NCBI GenBank assembly: GCA_013398055.1
Contig: VZRS01000248.1
Span: 881,055-945,054 of the forward strand
Source: Ifrita kowaldi
Lineage: Eukaryota > Chordata > Aves > Passeriformes > Cinclosomatidae
Direction: 5' to 3'
DNA: 64,000 bases
Shown: piece after piece, positions 37,588 to 48,265 of the stretch
How the letters are laid out: every line of letters begins with the position of its first letter
How positions within the stretch are numbered: position 1 is the stretch's first letter
Notes under the pieces: generated by a model
The model's input: only the letters and a program-made list of their open reading frames with translations
Told to the model about the DNA's origin: nothing
Database searches by the model: none
Program-made: the position numbers and the translations under genes

Positions 37588-37988
37588 CATAGAATCACAG
37601 AATCATGGAATGGTTTGGGTTGAAAGGAACGTTAAAAATCATCCAGTTCCAACCCCCTGCCATGGCCAGGGACACCTTCCACTATTCCAGGTTGCTCCAA
37701 GCCCTGTCCAACCTGGCCTTGGACACTTCCAGGGATCCAAGGGCAGCCACAGCTTCTCTGTGCAGTCTGTGCCAGGGCCTCACCACCCTCACAGGGAACA
37801 ATTTCTTCCTACTCTCTAATCTAACCCTGTCCTCTGTCAGTTTGAAGCCATTCCCCCTTGTTCTATCACTACAGGACCTTGTAAAAACTCCCTCTCCAGC
37901 TTTCTTGTAGCTCCTTTAGGTACTGGAAGGCCTCAACAAGGTTACCACAGAGCCTTCCCTTATCCAGATTGAACGATCCCAATTCTTG
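37588..37988 (-). mobile_element. CR1 LINE with 3' UTR and ORF2 C-terminus
   Basis: The best-preserved element in the window. At the left is the 3' terminal microsatellite ('tcatagaatcacagaatcat'), then the whole avian CR1 3' UTR ('ggacaccttccactattcca', 'gcagccacagcttctctgtg', 'tgccagggcctcaccaccct'). At the right is the end of ORF2 on the minus strand, with its stop codon at 37869-37871. About 38 codons upstream of that stop remain open and read 'LGSFNLDKGRLCG' near the start, the conserved C-terminal motif after the CR1 reverse transcriptase. The copy is 5'-truncated at about 400 bp and is dead. Moderate divergence suggests activity within the bird lineage. Confidence 0.96.
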
Positions 37989-38560
37989 AGAGAATTAGAC
38001 CTTTCAATCAGTCAATTAGCTACTATTTAGCTGTAGACACCTAATTTCAATGCGTAGAATTCAGATCTCTTTACCTAGCATAGGATTGTCTTCATTTTTA
38101 ACACATCATGATCAATGGCATCAGCCTTAACCTCCAGAGTTATCAATAGTGTCAGAATCGGCTACGCAGGAAACATCCTAGATGAACCTGTATGGCAGAT
38201 AATGCTTTAGAAGTGAAGTTTAGACACTTTAGGCAAACGTAAGAATGCTTTCTTTTCCAGACTCTCATTCAGAAGGGGAAGAAGGAGCTAGCTCTTAAAT
38301 TGGAGAGGGAGGTTACTCCCAAGTTTTCCCATCTTTTCTTGTAGGAGAAGAGGGGACCAGGACCAGAAACTTTCCTCCTGTCCACAAACAAACCAGAAGA
38401 TCAGGAAGATGCATTTTGACTAAGAAAGAGAGCTATTTTGGGGAAAGCTGAGGGAAGTGGCTGGTCCAGGGTAGACAAGAACAATATGCCATGCATAAGG
38501 TTAAGAGAGAAAAACCCTCTTGCTCATAAGTAATAGCTTCCTATTCCTGCCTGTCCTGTG
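37989..38560. other. gene-free stretch, nothing recognised
   Basis: Flank between the CR1 copy and the CpG-rich block. No gene or repeat family was recognised. Confidence 0.5.
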
Positions 38561-38624
38561 CACCTGGAGGTGGGAGCAGCCCCAGAACCGCTCTGCACTG
38601 CACAGACTGACACACTTTTACAGG

Positions 38625-38975
38625 ACTAGGCACTAAAGGCCGCCAGCGGGTGGGAAAGGCCGGCAGCACAGCCGGGCTTACCCACCCTTTTTGGAGACCA
38701 GGTGAAAGCCGCCTGCCAAGGTCAGGCATTCAGTCACCAGGTGGTGTATTTAATTTAAAAGGAGTGTTAACCTTGTTTACACAAAATAACACCAATATGC
38801 AGAGAAGCAGTAAATCCATTGTCGTTAAACAGCGGGGAGGCCGGGCTGTGCTGGCAGCCTGCCCGCCGCGAACTCGGCTGGCACCCGCCGCACGCCGCCA
38901 CCGCCGGCCACCGCAGCCCCGGCCCGCCGATGCTGGCAGCCGAGCGCTTTGTGGTGTGCCCTTTCCACCCTCCGG
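38625..38975. promoter_or_regulatory. CpG-island-like block
   Basis: The core 38821-38960 holds about 19 CpG dinucleotides in about 140 bp ('cccgccgcg', 'ccgcacgccgccaccgccgg'), against almost none per 100 bp in most of the window. A second GC patch lies at 38637-38700, and between them is AT-rich sequence with 'cttgtttacac' (forkhead-type word). Just to the right are T-box-like 'aggtgtc' and NKX2-like 'cacttgaa' words near 39014-39027. Frames on both strands across the core (38650-38979 plus, 38730-39038 minus) are Arg/Ala/Pro-rich from base composition. It could be an orphan CpG island, the promoter of a noncoding RNA, or a 5' end of an unseen gene. No TATA box or clear first-exon donor could be assigned. 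Confidence 0.6.
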
Positions 38976-39284
38976 TTGACTCTTTACATTCTTGTCAAAT
39001 ATATTTAGAACAAGAGGTGTCCACTTGAAGGGAAACATTTGTTAATCACTTAAATGCAGGAGTCTGGCAGTGCTCCAAGTTTACATTTATAAATATGTAG
39101 TATCTGTTTCCAGCTAAACAAGGAACTCCTGACCCCCCTCACCCGCAATCCCGCAAATATATATACATATACAGGAGGGGAACTTGCAAAGGAAGGAGGG
39201 GGGACTGGAAATGATGAACAGAACCAGCCTGGCTGAGGCAGAAACCGTCCAACCTCCCTCCCCGCTGTCAATTTGTTCTCCGCC

Positions 39285-39570
39285 TTTGTCTGCGAGTGAT
39301 GTAGATAACAGCGCAGAAAGAGGATGATGTATCTTTAAGTAATGAACAGATTAAAGTTAAATTCCTGTTGACCGAGACAGTTGTGTTGACATTCCTGTTG
39401 TTTACAGGCAGCTGTCTCTACTAATGACACTTTGATAACTGGAGTGAGGCTGCTGTTGGGCAGGGGGATGGGGGCAGGCAGAGTCAGCCGGGTTAAAGAA
39501 TGCTCTGTTTAAAACCCGGTCATCCAATTAAACATTAAAGCTGGATCAGAGATCGTCGGCAGCGGTGCTA
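39285..39570. promoter_or_regulatory. candidate conserved noncoding element
   Basis: Non-repetitive block carrying forkhead 'tgtttac', E-box 'cagctg', GATA-type 'gataac', homeodomain 'ccaattaaac' and 'gtgttgacattcctgttg' words in close order. It sits about 350 bp from the CpG-dense core, which makes a shared regulatory unit plausible. Conservation is inferred and not seen. Confidence 0.38.
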
Positions 39571-40380
39571 TTCGGGAAAGGGAAAATTCTGTGCTTCTTT
39601 TTTAACTTATGCTCAGATTATGTGGCTTAGAGGTCAGCCTGCCCCAGTTTGCTAGAGGATGCAGAAGATTCCAAGAGTACTTAAAATAAGCCAGAAAGCA
39701 GTAAACTCTGTCAAGCCATCCGTGCACTGCCATGACATGGGCAAGCACACACAGAGTTGCCGGCGGCTGGTTGGGACTGGGGTCATGCAGAGGTCCTGTG
39801 GGGCAGCCTCCCTCTCCCACAGCTTTTCAAACAGGCGGAGAGAAAGGATCTGTGAGCATCCCACCGCGACAGAACCATTCCTGTGATCCTCTGCCACCTT
39901 CTTCTCTGAAATAAGTTGCTTTGCAGGGCATTGGCTGCTGCTGGAGCTTTGCTTACTGCTTCCTCTTGAATTAATATGTTTACCATTAACAGCTCCCCTG
40001 TTTGGCTGTGGGCTTCTCACCAGCAAGGACTACGCTGAAATCCTGGAGCCTTCTCTTGAAGTCCTTGCTCGGGTCAAATTCCCAAGGGGAACCTGTAAAG
40101 CCCAAGATCTGCCAGGTGATAAACTTTAGATGTGTAAATAGTCTACTAGATATCGTCCTCTGGTGAAAATTAAACAGATGCTAAGGCACTCTCCCAAATC
40201 AATGTCCAGCAAAGATAGCACAGCCCATCAGTCCGGGTCAGTGCAGCCTCACAGCCTTTGTATCAGCAAAGTTTGGTCTTACTCAGACCCAGAAAGCAGC
40301 TTTTCAGCTGCTGAATGCACCTGACATGTTACTGCCTCAAAGTTTCCAGCACTCCAGAGATCCGCTTAAAATGCAGATGC
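39571..40380. other. GC-moderate gene-free stretch
   Basis: Frames at 39652-40026 (minus) and 39659-39886 (plus) overlap and have no domain. GC is still above the window average. Confidence 0.5.
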
Positions 40381-40715
40381 TTCTTCCCCATCTTTTTGTT
40401 AATGAAGCCTAAATTTAAGGCCTTTAAAACAATGTGATAATGCCTCTTTAATTCTAAATCAAATGCCACATGCTAATTAACTACAAGCATTCATAGAAAT
40501 AAATGGATTTATTTTTGAATTTATGAAGTCACTTTAATGGACTTCAAATAAAAGTACTGAATAGGCAGCATTTCCTGCCATCACTAAAAACATCACTGCT
40601 GCTGTAGTGGAAGTGCATTTCATGCAGCAAGAACACTTACAGTAAACACAAGTTAATTTAAATGAGTATCAATTAGAGGGAATGTAGCCTGCTAAGAAAT
40701 ATTAGCTACAGATTG
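40381..40715. promoter_or_regulatory. candidate conserved noncoding element
   Basis: AT-rich and non-repetitive, with 'catgctaattaactacaag', 'gataatgcctctttaattc', 'gtaaacacaagttaattta' and 'atcactgctgctgtagtgg'. Several TAAT-type words lie in about 300 bp. This is inference from composition only. Confidence 0.3.
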
Positions 40716-40777
40716 ATTGATCCAGACAATTAGAAATCCAGACAATTGATCTTTTATTGATCCAGACAATTAGAAAT
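40716..40777 (+). repeat. short tandem duplication, 40-bp period
   Basis: The 22-mer beginning 'attgatccagacaatt' occurs exactly at 40716-40737 and again at 40756-40777. A third partial copy 'ccagacaattgatc' lies between them at 40738-40751. The structure looks like a small local duplication (about 1.5 units of 40 bp) by replication slippage. Confidence 0.85.
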
Positions 40778-43700
40778 TGAATCTTTCTAAAGGTAAAAGC
40801 ATCAGTTGGTTTGACATTTTTTCCTCAAACCTGTCATTTGGGGTGGGAGGAGTGTAGCTGTGTTCCACTTAGTCTGAAATATTTTGTAGATGGAAAGGCA
40901 CAGATATTTCAGCTAAATTCCCAACATTCATGAGAATTAGAATCCCCAATTTTTAACAGCACAGAAAATCACCACTGATCTCCAAAAATAAAAGTTTGAC
41001 TTTAAGAAGTGTCATTTGCACACACGCCTGACTTAAGCTTAATCCTCTGCAAACAGCAGCCTGGGGGCCATCCCCAAGCCAGGTCGTAGAAAATTTCACC
41101 TCTACCAGACGAGCAGGGTCACATCAGCCCCATTTCCAGTGCAAGAGCCTCCAAGTAAAACCTGGAGCTGCTGCAAGAAACCTCACTGGGGTTGCGGCAG
41201 CAGCTGCCGTGCTCCCCTGAGACTCAGTGTTGTACCAGTGCCTCCGTGTTTCTGATAAGGCGCCAGACCCAGCTCTGACTTATGGTCACTTAAAGATACT
41301 ATAGCACTTTCCTCTGCGGGAACAGGGGTGTCAGAAGCGGAGCGTTGGCTGCAGGCCAGCCTGGTAATTACTCTGTGCATTTCTGAGCGCTGCCGGTTCA
41401 GAGGTTATTCCCCACTCTTGAGCAACGCCCGGCTGCAAAGAGCGGCCAGAAGAGCCCGGCTGTGCCTCACTGGGAGTGGGAGAGATCTCTGCAGTCTCTA
41501 AAGTGTTTTGGGATCCTTCAGGATGAAAGGTTCATTAACAATTGGAAGTTAATATTAGCATAATAATCGGTCATAGCTCTTCTGGTAAAACCTACTCGAG
41601 AGATCCCACGCTGCAGGTTCCCATTCCCCAGCGCACATTCATACTTCTCTCCCAACCTGCAACGAGCAGAGTCCAGCCAGAGTTTTCCATTTGAATGATT
41701 TTCCAACAGCAAATGCAGGTTTTTTAAGAAGCAGGATACTTGAGGGGAGGGAAAAGTTAACTGAGCCCCAAATTACTGTTTTTCCATTTGGTTGTTGGAA
41801 GACCAGGATGAATTTTTTTTATTTCTTTGGTCTGAAAGAGTACGTATCAGTTTGCTGAAATTATTGCAAGGTAAATCCTATGTAGTCAAAGCCTTTTAGG
41901 AAGAAAATTCAAGAAATATCATTTTGTTATAAGAAGGCAGATTTAATAGGAATACATACATTCTTGGAAATTATCTATTTAACATGGAAAAAATGCAAAA
42001 ATGAAAAAATCATGCTTTTTAGATTAAATGTTTCCGTATTTAATCTCCAAATAGCAATTTTCTTTTGGAATTCAATTCTACTCAGAAAATACTAAATAAT
42101 GCAAATGCTCAGAGAGCTACATAGTTTCAGGTCAAGGTAAATTTTTTGCATTGATTCAAAACAAAAATTTCCCTTGTCAAGGTCTAAACAAATCCATCCT
42201 TCAGTGATTCTAACATACAAGGCTGATGATAGTTACATTATTTGCTACTATTTGCATCCCATGTTCTTGTCAGGACCAAACATACAATTTCCTTGACAAT
42301 CTATGTGATTTTTACTTTTTTCTGGCATGAAGTGAATTAATACTCACTGTATTGAAATGAACTGGTCTTTGATCAAGTGTTTTTACCTCTTGAAATCTAT
42401 TCAGCAAGAACAGATGAGGGGAGTGTGAGACTCAGACACAAGTTTGAATAAGAAAATGAGTTATTTTACTTTGCAAGAAGTTCCAGTGGAAGAAATTCAT
42501 TTACCTACACTCTTCCACTGCTGGGCTTGTCACGCTGCCCAGAGAGGTACTGTCAGTACCATCATCAGTCTCCTTAATGAGCACTTTTTTTCCAGCAAGA
42601 GAAAAACAAAGCTGAGCCTTTTAGGGGGGAAAAAAATCCTGCAGATAATCCACAGGGTGGATTTTTAATCCTGTGTTCCTATTTTCATTTGCTGAGGTTG
42701 TTGGGGTTTTTATGTCTTGGAAACTTAGACATCAAAGGCAAGTCAGAATAGTTGCTTAACTAATTAATTAGCTTTGGTCTAAACTGCAAAAATATAGACA
42801 ACAAATTTCTTTCACTCTGAAACCAAAGGCAACATTGAAAAAAATGAGTGGCCAATTGAAATAAAGCAGGCAGGATATTAGCACTTAAAAAAATATTCAG
42901 GTTCTGGAGGAAAAAGCAGTTTTCAAATTTATTGTAAGGGTGAGATCCTATAGCAGTGGAGGCAGAACCTTAATTCCAAAATACACCTAGAATGGGAAAA
43001 CCAGCAAATTTTGTAAATATTGTACAAGTATGTTCTTAGTTTCCATTATGCCCTGGCAGACATTGCTAAAAAAAGTCATTCTCTGAACATATTTGTTGGA
43101 GTTATTTCAATCATTCAAGAATTAGTCACAAGTTTGATGTTCACTTCTGCTGATCAGTTAGATTTCAAAGGCTGAGGAGGAAACAGACGACAGCAATTTC
43201 ATCTTAATTCAACTGTCAGCCTTCTTACTGAACCTTGTACATTAGTTGGGGTGTTAGTTAGATTTATTATGCTACAAGACAGACTTTTCACATGAGAAAA
43301 TGGTGTCTTGATTAGTACTGAATGTGCATCATGAGAGATTCCTTGGATTACAAAATAATGACCAGTTTCTAACCAGCACTCCTGTGTCTTTTACCTTTAT
43401 AACACTATCAACCAACTCAGTTGACACAAATTACCTCATTTTGCCTCTGACGCATCATTTTATTTCCATTTACCACTGACTTAAGCACACATAATTACTA
43501 ACTTAGGTCACAAACAAATGTGACGGACAAGTTTCACACTGAGCAAAATGTTTTGTTACACGCCATCACTATCCACCTAAGTTAATTAATTAAAATTAAC
43601 ATAAGCTGTTGGCTAATTGCAGCCCAGGAGAAATTCTACTGCACCCGACGGTATAACATTCGAAAATTATCACAATATTTTAGAGCTTGACAAGTTCCAG

Positions 43701-44099
43701 TGAAAAGCTGAACATTATTGGAAGTAGGTTATCATGGTAAATAGACCAGTGCTGACTTTCAGTGTGGAAAATAGATGCCTTCAGCTTTGCAGTTGGTGCA
43801 GAAGCACCAGCAGCAGCAATTCTGTTCTGAACATTTCTGTGTTTACATTGCAATACAAATGTCCTCTAAATAAAACAGATCCTTTTGCAGCAGTCTTCTG
43901 ACTACAGCTGCATGCAATAAAACCTTCCTGATGACAAAGGCCAAAGAAATTATATTAATGCCAAAGAAAAAAATTATAACAAATTCTTCTGTGAGGAAGT
44001 GAAGAAGGGGAAAACCAATCAGTGAATTTCATGTATGCAACTATAAGGCCCAGGGGAGGCTGGTTTAGTGACATTGCCTAAACAGAACGTGGCAGCTCC
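40778..44099. other. gene-free stretch with GC-richer patch
   Basis: 41190-41470 is GC-richer with scattered CpGs ('ggcgccagac', 'gagcgctgccgg', 'cgcccggc'), a weaker echo of the 38.8-kb block. From 41750 rightward the sequence is AT-rich with palindromic TAAT words ('ctaattaattag' near 42760, 'ttaattaattaa' near 43582). No gene or repeat family was recognised. Confidence 0.5.
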
Positions 44100-44165
44100 A
44101 TAAAGGTATTTAGGAACCTAGTTCTTACCTAGGTGCCTACCTGCTCTTTAAGTTGATGGAAATTT
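44100..44165. repeat. probable palindromic MITE-like relic
   Basis: 'aaaggtatttaggaacctag' is followed by 'cctaggtgcctac' and 'ttaagttgatggaaattta'. The centre pairs 'ggaacctag' (44113-44121) with 'ctaggtgcc' (44129-44137), one mismatch. The words match, from memory, an amniote palindromic family whose arms read 'AAAGGTATTTAGGCACCTAA' and whose centre holds an 'ATTGAAATCAATGG'-like core. Much decayed. Confidence 0.42.
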
Positions 44166-44839
44166 AAATCCTCCTGTGACCCATTTTCATGTGCCTCCTT
44201 TGTGATGGTGGCATTTGCAAAAAGTAAGGTTTTTCCCATTTACTAGATTTTTTTTAAAAGAAATAATTAAACAAGAGATTGATCCACTTACATTATTTTG
44301 AACACCCAAAATTAAAAAGGCCAGTGAGAATCCCATGATCACCAAAACCACCCAGGAGGTGCAATGGAAGTGGAAGATCCTGAAATAGCAGCACCTTTGA
44401 TGGTCATGAGACATTACAGCAAGAGGATAGAGAAAAAGCTGTATTTTGAGTTTCTCATCCCAAGCAGTCTGAGCAGCCTCCCCTCATGCTGTGGTGCTGC
44501 TCCAGAAAGAAATAATGGGCATATAAAGATAGTTTGGGGACTGTAATGAAAGACAGCAACTACAAGCAGAGGAATTATGTCTTAACCTCCTGAATAGGTA
44601 TCTGTGGCATTTCTCTCTCCTGCAGTCACAGTGAGCTGCCAGGAGCACTGGCCTGGCCAGCCCCAAACTCTCAACTGCAAAAGGACTGTTTTGTTTCATT
44701 ACCAAGAGAAAATCCCAGAATAGCTTCATTTAGAAAGGGTCTCTGGAGTCATATGGCTCCAGGCCTCTCACTCCAGACTGGTCCAGCTTCTACGTTAGAC
44801 CCAAAGCACCAAGCTGCAGCACCTGCCCGGGTATGTGCA
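44166..44839. other. gene-free stretch, nothing recognised
   Basis: Overlapping frames on both strands (44187-44414, 44364-44546, 44484-44729) carry no domain. Confidence 0.5.
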
Positions 44840-45030
44840 GTATGTAGCCACTGGGTTTATTAAAGCTTCCAATGCCATTTTGCTGGAAGCAGCTTCTGTT
44901 TAAGAAAGGTACTACATTTTTGCTCTGCTAATGCAATCTTTTAGTTATCTGCTGTCAAATGTATAATAATTCTGGCTGTTTATATAGCTGCTTAAAACTA
45001 GCACATAAATTTCAATTAAACCGAAAAATG
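44840..45030. promoter_or_regulatory. candidate conserved noncoding element
   Basis: Non-repetitive and AT-rich, with 'gggtttattaaagcttcca', 'gctaatgcaatc', MEIS-like 'ctgctgtcaaatg' and 'caattaaaccg'. It resembles enhancer blocks elsewhere in the window, but conservation is unverified. Confidence 0.3.
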
Positions 45031-46469
45031 CAGAGGAGGGGGAGGCTGCAAGGTTACCAAGTTTATGGGAATATATTAATCATTGACCTGGGCAGTATTT
45101 AATGCAGTTCTTTCTCATGTTCAGTCCACACTTACTGACCAGTACACTCCTACCTAAATGTCTATTCCTACTTACCCCAAAGTCACACAACAAACAAAGC
45201 AAACTACTGTCCTTTTGACTTTTTTTGCAGGCAAAAATTCCCAGTATTGATATGCCTTTTGGTATTTTTATTTGCCGTTTTACGACCTTATAAAAGTCTC
45301 TTTTTCTACCTAATACTGCTTTTTAAATGAGTTAATGCTAGAAGAAATCAGAATGCATTACCTATATCATCTTTATTGCCTCCTGGTGTTTTGGTATTCC
45401 TGGGATGATTTCACTTCCTAATGAACCTCCAAGTCTGAGACAGTTGAGCCATCTAAGAAATATATCTTGGTTTGGTCTCCTACCCCCTTGGCAGGCTGTA
45501 AGTTGTGGCAGCACTGAAGCACAGCAACAATTTGGGAGGTTACCATCAGCTGATTCTGCTCGCAGTTTTGCTCCCTCATTTGTGTCCCTTCCCTCTTTCT
45601 CCTCGTCCTCAGCAAACACCAGATTTTATATGCATTTTGTAAGTCATTTTTTCAGGGTAATGATAATGCACAGGGGAAAGGTTTGGCTTCCACCGATCCC
45701 ACAGCTGTAGGACTGACTGAGCTCCCAAGCTTTCCCCCAACCTGGCGTCACTCCTGCAGGCTGACACAAAAGGTCCCACACCAGATCTTCACCCTACCCA
45801 TGGAAACAGGGGCAATGTCAGCTGCTTCCTAGAATAGGTGAAATAATCAGGCCTCTTGACAGCAAAAATCCAGGAGCAATTCATTAGCACAATGAACAAC
45901 AGAGATTTTGTATTCATCAGGGTCACTGGAGTACTTATTGCCCTTTTTTCACTATACCTTGGCAGAAACTCCAGGCTCAGCAAGGCTGATGGTTAAATGT
46001 TCATAGCCCAGATATTTTCTTTCACTTTTATTGCATGGCAGAAGATTAAATTCTTGTTGGTTCTATTTTGTCCAGAAGTGAAAAATATCATGAGAGTCAC
46101 ACAACAGCTCCTTAAATTAGCTATTACCTCTCCAAACGTCCTGTGCGATGAAGGCTCCTGGGCCAGTTGAGCAGGGTGAGAGTGTCAGACCATGCTGTCT
46201 CCAGTGTTTGGGCTGGTAGATGCAGAGGTCTGTTGCTGAAATTTATTATTGAATTTTCCACTTAACACTGAAGATTTACACCAAGCTTGTTTGCTCTCCC
46301 AAAATCCCCTAGATTAGCCTGCTGCCATGAGCTCAGGTGCAATATGAGGATGTAGAGGTGAGGAAGAAATTCACAGGAATGAGAAGCAGATTGTCTTGCC
46401 TAATGTATTTCTAATTCTATTTTTTGTTTCTATTGATTTGGTAAATCCCATGGAAAGCTAATCATGAAA
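45031..46469. other. gene-free stretch, nothing recognised
   Basis: No gene or repeat family was recognised. The frame at 45405-45710 has no domain. Confidence 0.5.
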
Positions 46470-46522
<53 letters not shown>

Positions 46523-46540
46523 GAGAGAAAGAGAGAGATA
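46470..46540 (+). repeat. (GATA)n microsatellite with GA-rich tail
   Basis: About 13 uninterrupted ATAG/GATA units run from 46470 to 46521 and pass into a (GA)n/GAAA tract to about 46540. Its length and purity suggest ongoing length variation between individuals. Tandem GATA also supplies repeated GATA-factor core words, though that is probably incidental. Confidence 0.97.
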
Positions 46541-46799
46541 GAATAAGCAAATAAATAAACAAACCCCACCCTGTTTGGTTATTTTCCTCACAACAAAAAA
46601 TTCTGAAATATTTTATTCTGAGGGTTGGTGTATCATGATATTTCTGTTCTGGTCTCTCTGACTATTGACAAAAGTAATCCTGCATGTGGTTGGTTGAGAA
46701 AGTAATATTCTTTGTTTTTCTAACAAAGGTGTTGGTCCCACAGTGTTGGGTCAAAGGATTGCATACTGACCTGTGAGGGGAAAAAACCTCCCATAAAAT

Positions 46800-47060
46800 T
46801 AATGTCTTTCAGAGTTACAATTATTTGCAATTATCTAATTCAGCATAAAAGGCAAACATGATGTCACAGGGCCTTTGATACTATAAAAGGTTCTTTTTGT
46901 GAAAGGCCTTTGATCCCTTCTAATCCACACGCCAGGTATTGCTGATTTAATTGTCTGAAATGTAAATATAAATTGCTGAAGATGTCTTTGTGCTAAATTT
47001 ATTTATTGCAGTTGTATTTTTAATACGTTTTTGCACTCTGAAGTGTTCTTGTAGAATTTC
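46800..47060. promoter_or_regulatory. candidate conserved noncoding element with paired TCF/LEF-like sites
   Basis: The 10-mer 'ggcctttgat' occurs at 46870-46879 and 46905-46914. 'ctttgat' is the TCF/LEF core, so the two sites lie 35 bp apart in the same orientation. Homeodomain-like 'gcaattatctaattc' and 'gatttaattgtc' flank them. The region is non-repetitive. Binding and conservation are inferred. Confidence 0.35.
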
Positions 47061-47150
47061 TATATTATTTTAATGAGCTCTGCATAGATATTTGTAGCTA
47101 AATAGAAAAGGTAATAACTATTGTGAATTTGATAACATTTGCTCAGAAAC

Positions 47151-47189
47151 ACACGTGATGGAGGGAACAGTTCTGACTTCATCACGTGT
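47151..47189. repeat. 10-bp inverted repeat with two CACGTG boxes
   Basis: 'acacgtgatg' (47151-47160) is the exact reverse complement of 'catcacgtgt' (47180-47189), with a 19-base spacer. Each arm holds a palindromic CACGTG E-box, the core for USF, MYC/MAX and MITF-type bHLH factors. It could be a paired bHLH site or a simple hairpin. Confidence 0.75.
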
Positions 47190-48203
47190 TCTGTGTGTGT
47201 ATATATGCATGTGTGTTCTGCAGGAAAATGAATTATATCTTCCTGAATATGTCTCAGGAGTAAAATTTTTCACATTTAAAACATATGCAGGTTTCAAACT
47301 TTTAATCCCTGTTGAAAAAATGAGGTAGTTTATGCTATTGGTACAATTCTTTTTCTTAGAACTTCTGTCCTTTCAGTCCTTTTAATTCTTTGTCATCTTA
47401 TTTAGTTTGGAGCCAGTAGCAACCCTGTATTGCCAGGCAAGTGTAGCTAAAAGAGAAAATTGAAGCTGATTTTCTATGACAAAAACTTAATATAAAATTG
47501 ACGTAGTGGAATAGCTAATTTAGGCTACATGTGTAAAAGAACAAAAAGAGAAAGAGAATAATGAAAAATAGTGAAGTAAAGTTTCTCAAATGTGTTTTTT
47601 CCAAGCAGTCCTGTGCAATCTACCCTGCAACCTATGTATCTCTCTGCCCTCTGCTATGAAGTGTGAGCTTTGCTGCTGTGAATATTTCCTCATCCACATC
47701 AGGATTTCTTGGTAACCCTGGTGAAATAAAACAAAGGGAAACTTGCTGCAGAAAGATTTGATGCCTTTTAATTTTACATGGTATTTTAATGTTGCCAATT
47801 AATATGCATTCTTCTCACAGAAATCTAAAACAATTGTGCAGGAAGCAATAAGAATGATTTTGCCACCCTAAAAAAAACTGAGCACAGATTCACACTAAAA
47901 TGACAATCTCAGTCAAAACAATGACAGGCATTGTCTTGCAATAACATCTGAAAATGGAGAAGTTGCTGGCCTGAGGTGAGTCTCAGGGCAGTGAAAACAA
48001 CCAACTTTCAAAACATTATTAGCTAACATCAATAACTCTATCTTATTAAAATCTCCAATGATAGCACACATGAAATCACCTTTGTTAATGGAATACAAAT
48101 ACAATTGCTGAAATCAGGCTGGCACTTGCTTCAGAAAACATCACGTAGGGGGTTTGGAGGAGGTGGCACTCAAGTATTAACACTGGTCAATGACACAAGT
48201 GCC
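47190..48203. other. gene-free stretch, nothing recognised
   Basis: No gene or repeat family was recognised. Confidence 0.5.
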
Positions 48204-48265
48204 AGAAAAGAAAGGAAAAGAAAGGAGGAAAAAGAAAGGGCGGGGGGAAGAAAGGAAAAAGAAAA
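48204..48265 (+). repeat. purine-rich simple repeat
   Basis: Sixty-two bases of A and G (mainly GAAAG and GGAAA words) interrupted by a single C at 48241 and a six-G run. A degenerate (GGAAA)n-type low-complexity tract. Confidence 0.9.

Noticed and set aside
47320..47345. Word 'gaggtagtttatgctattgg', resembling mature miR-196
   Set aside because: The flanks contain no complementary arm, so no precursor hairpin can form. The similarity is a chance partial match.
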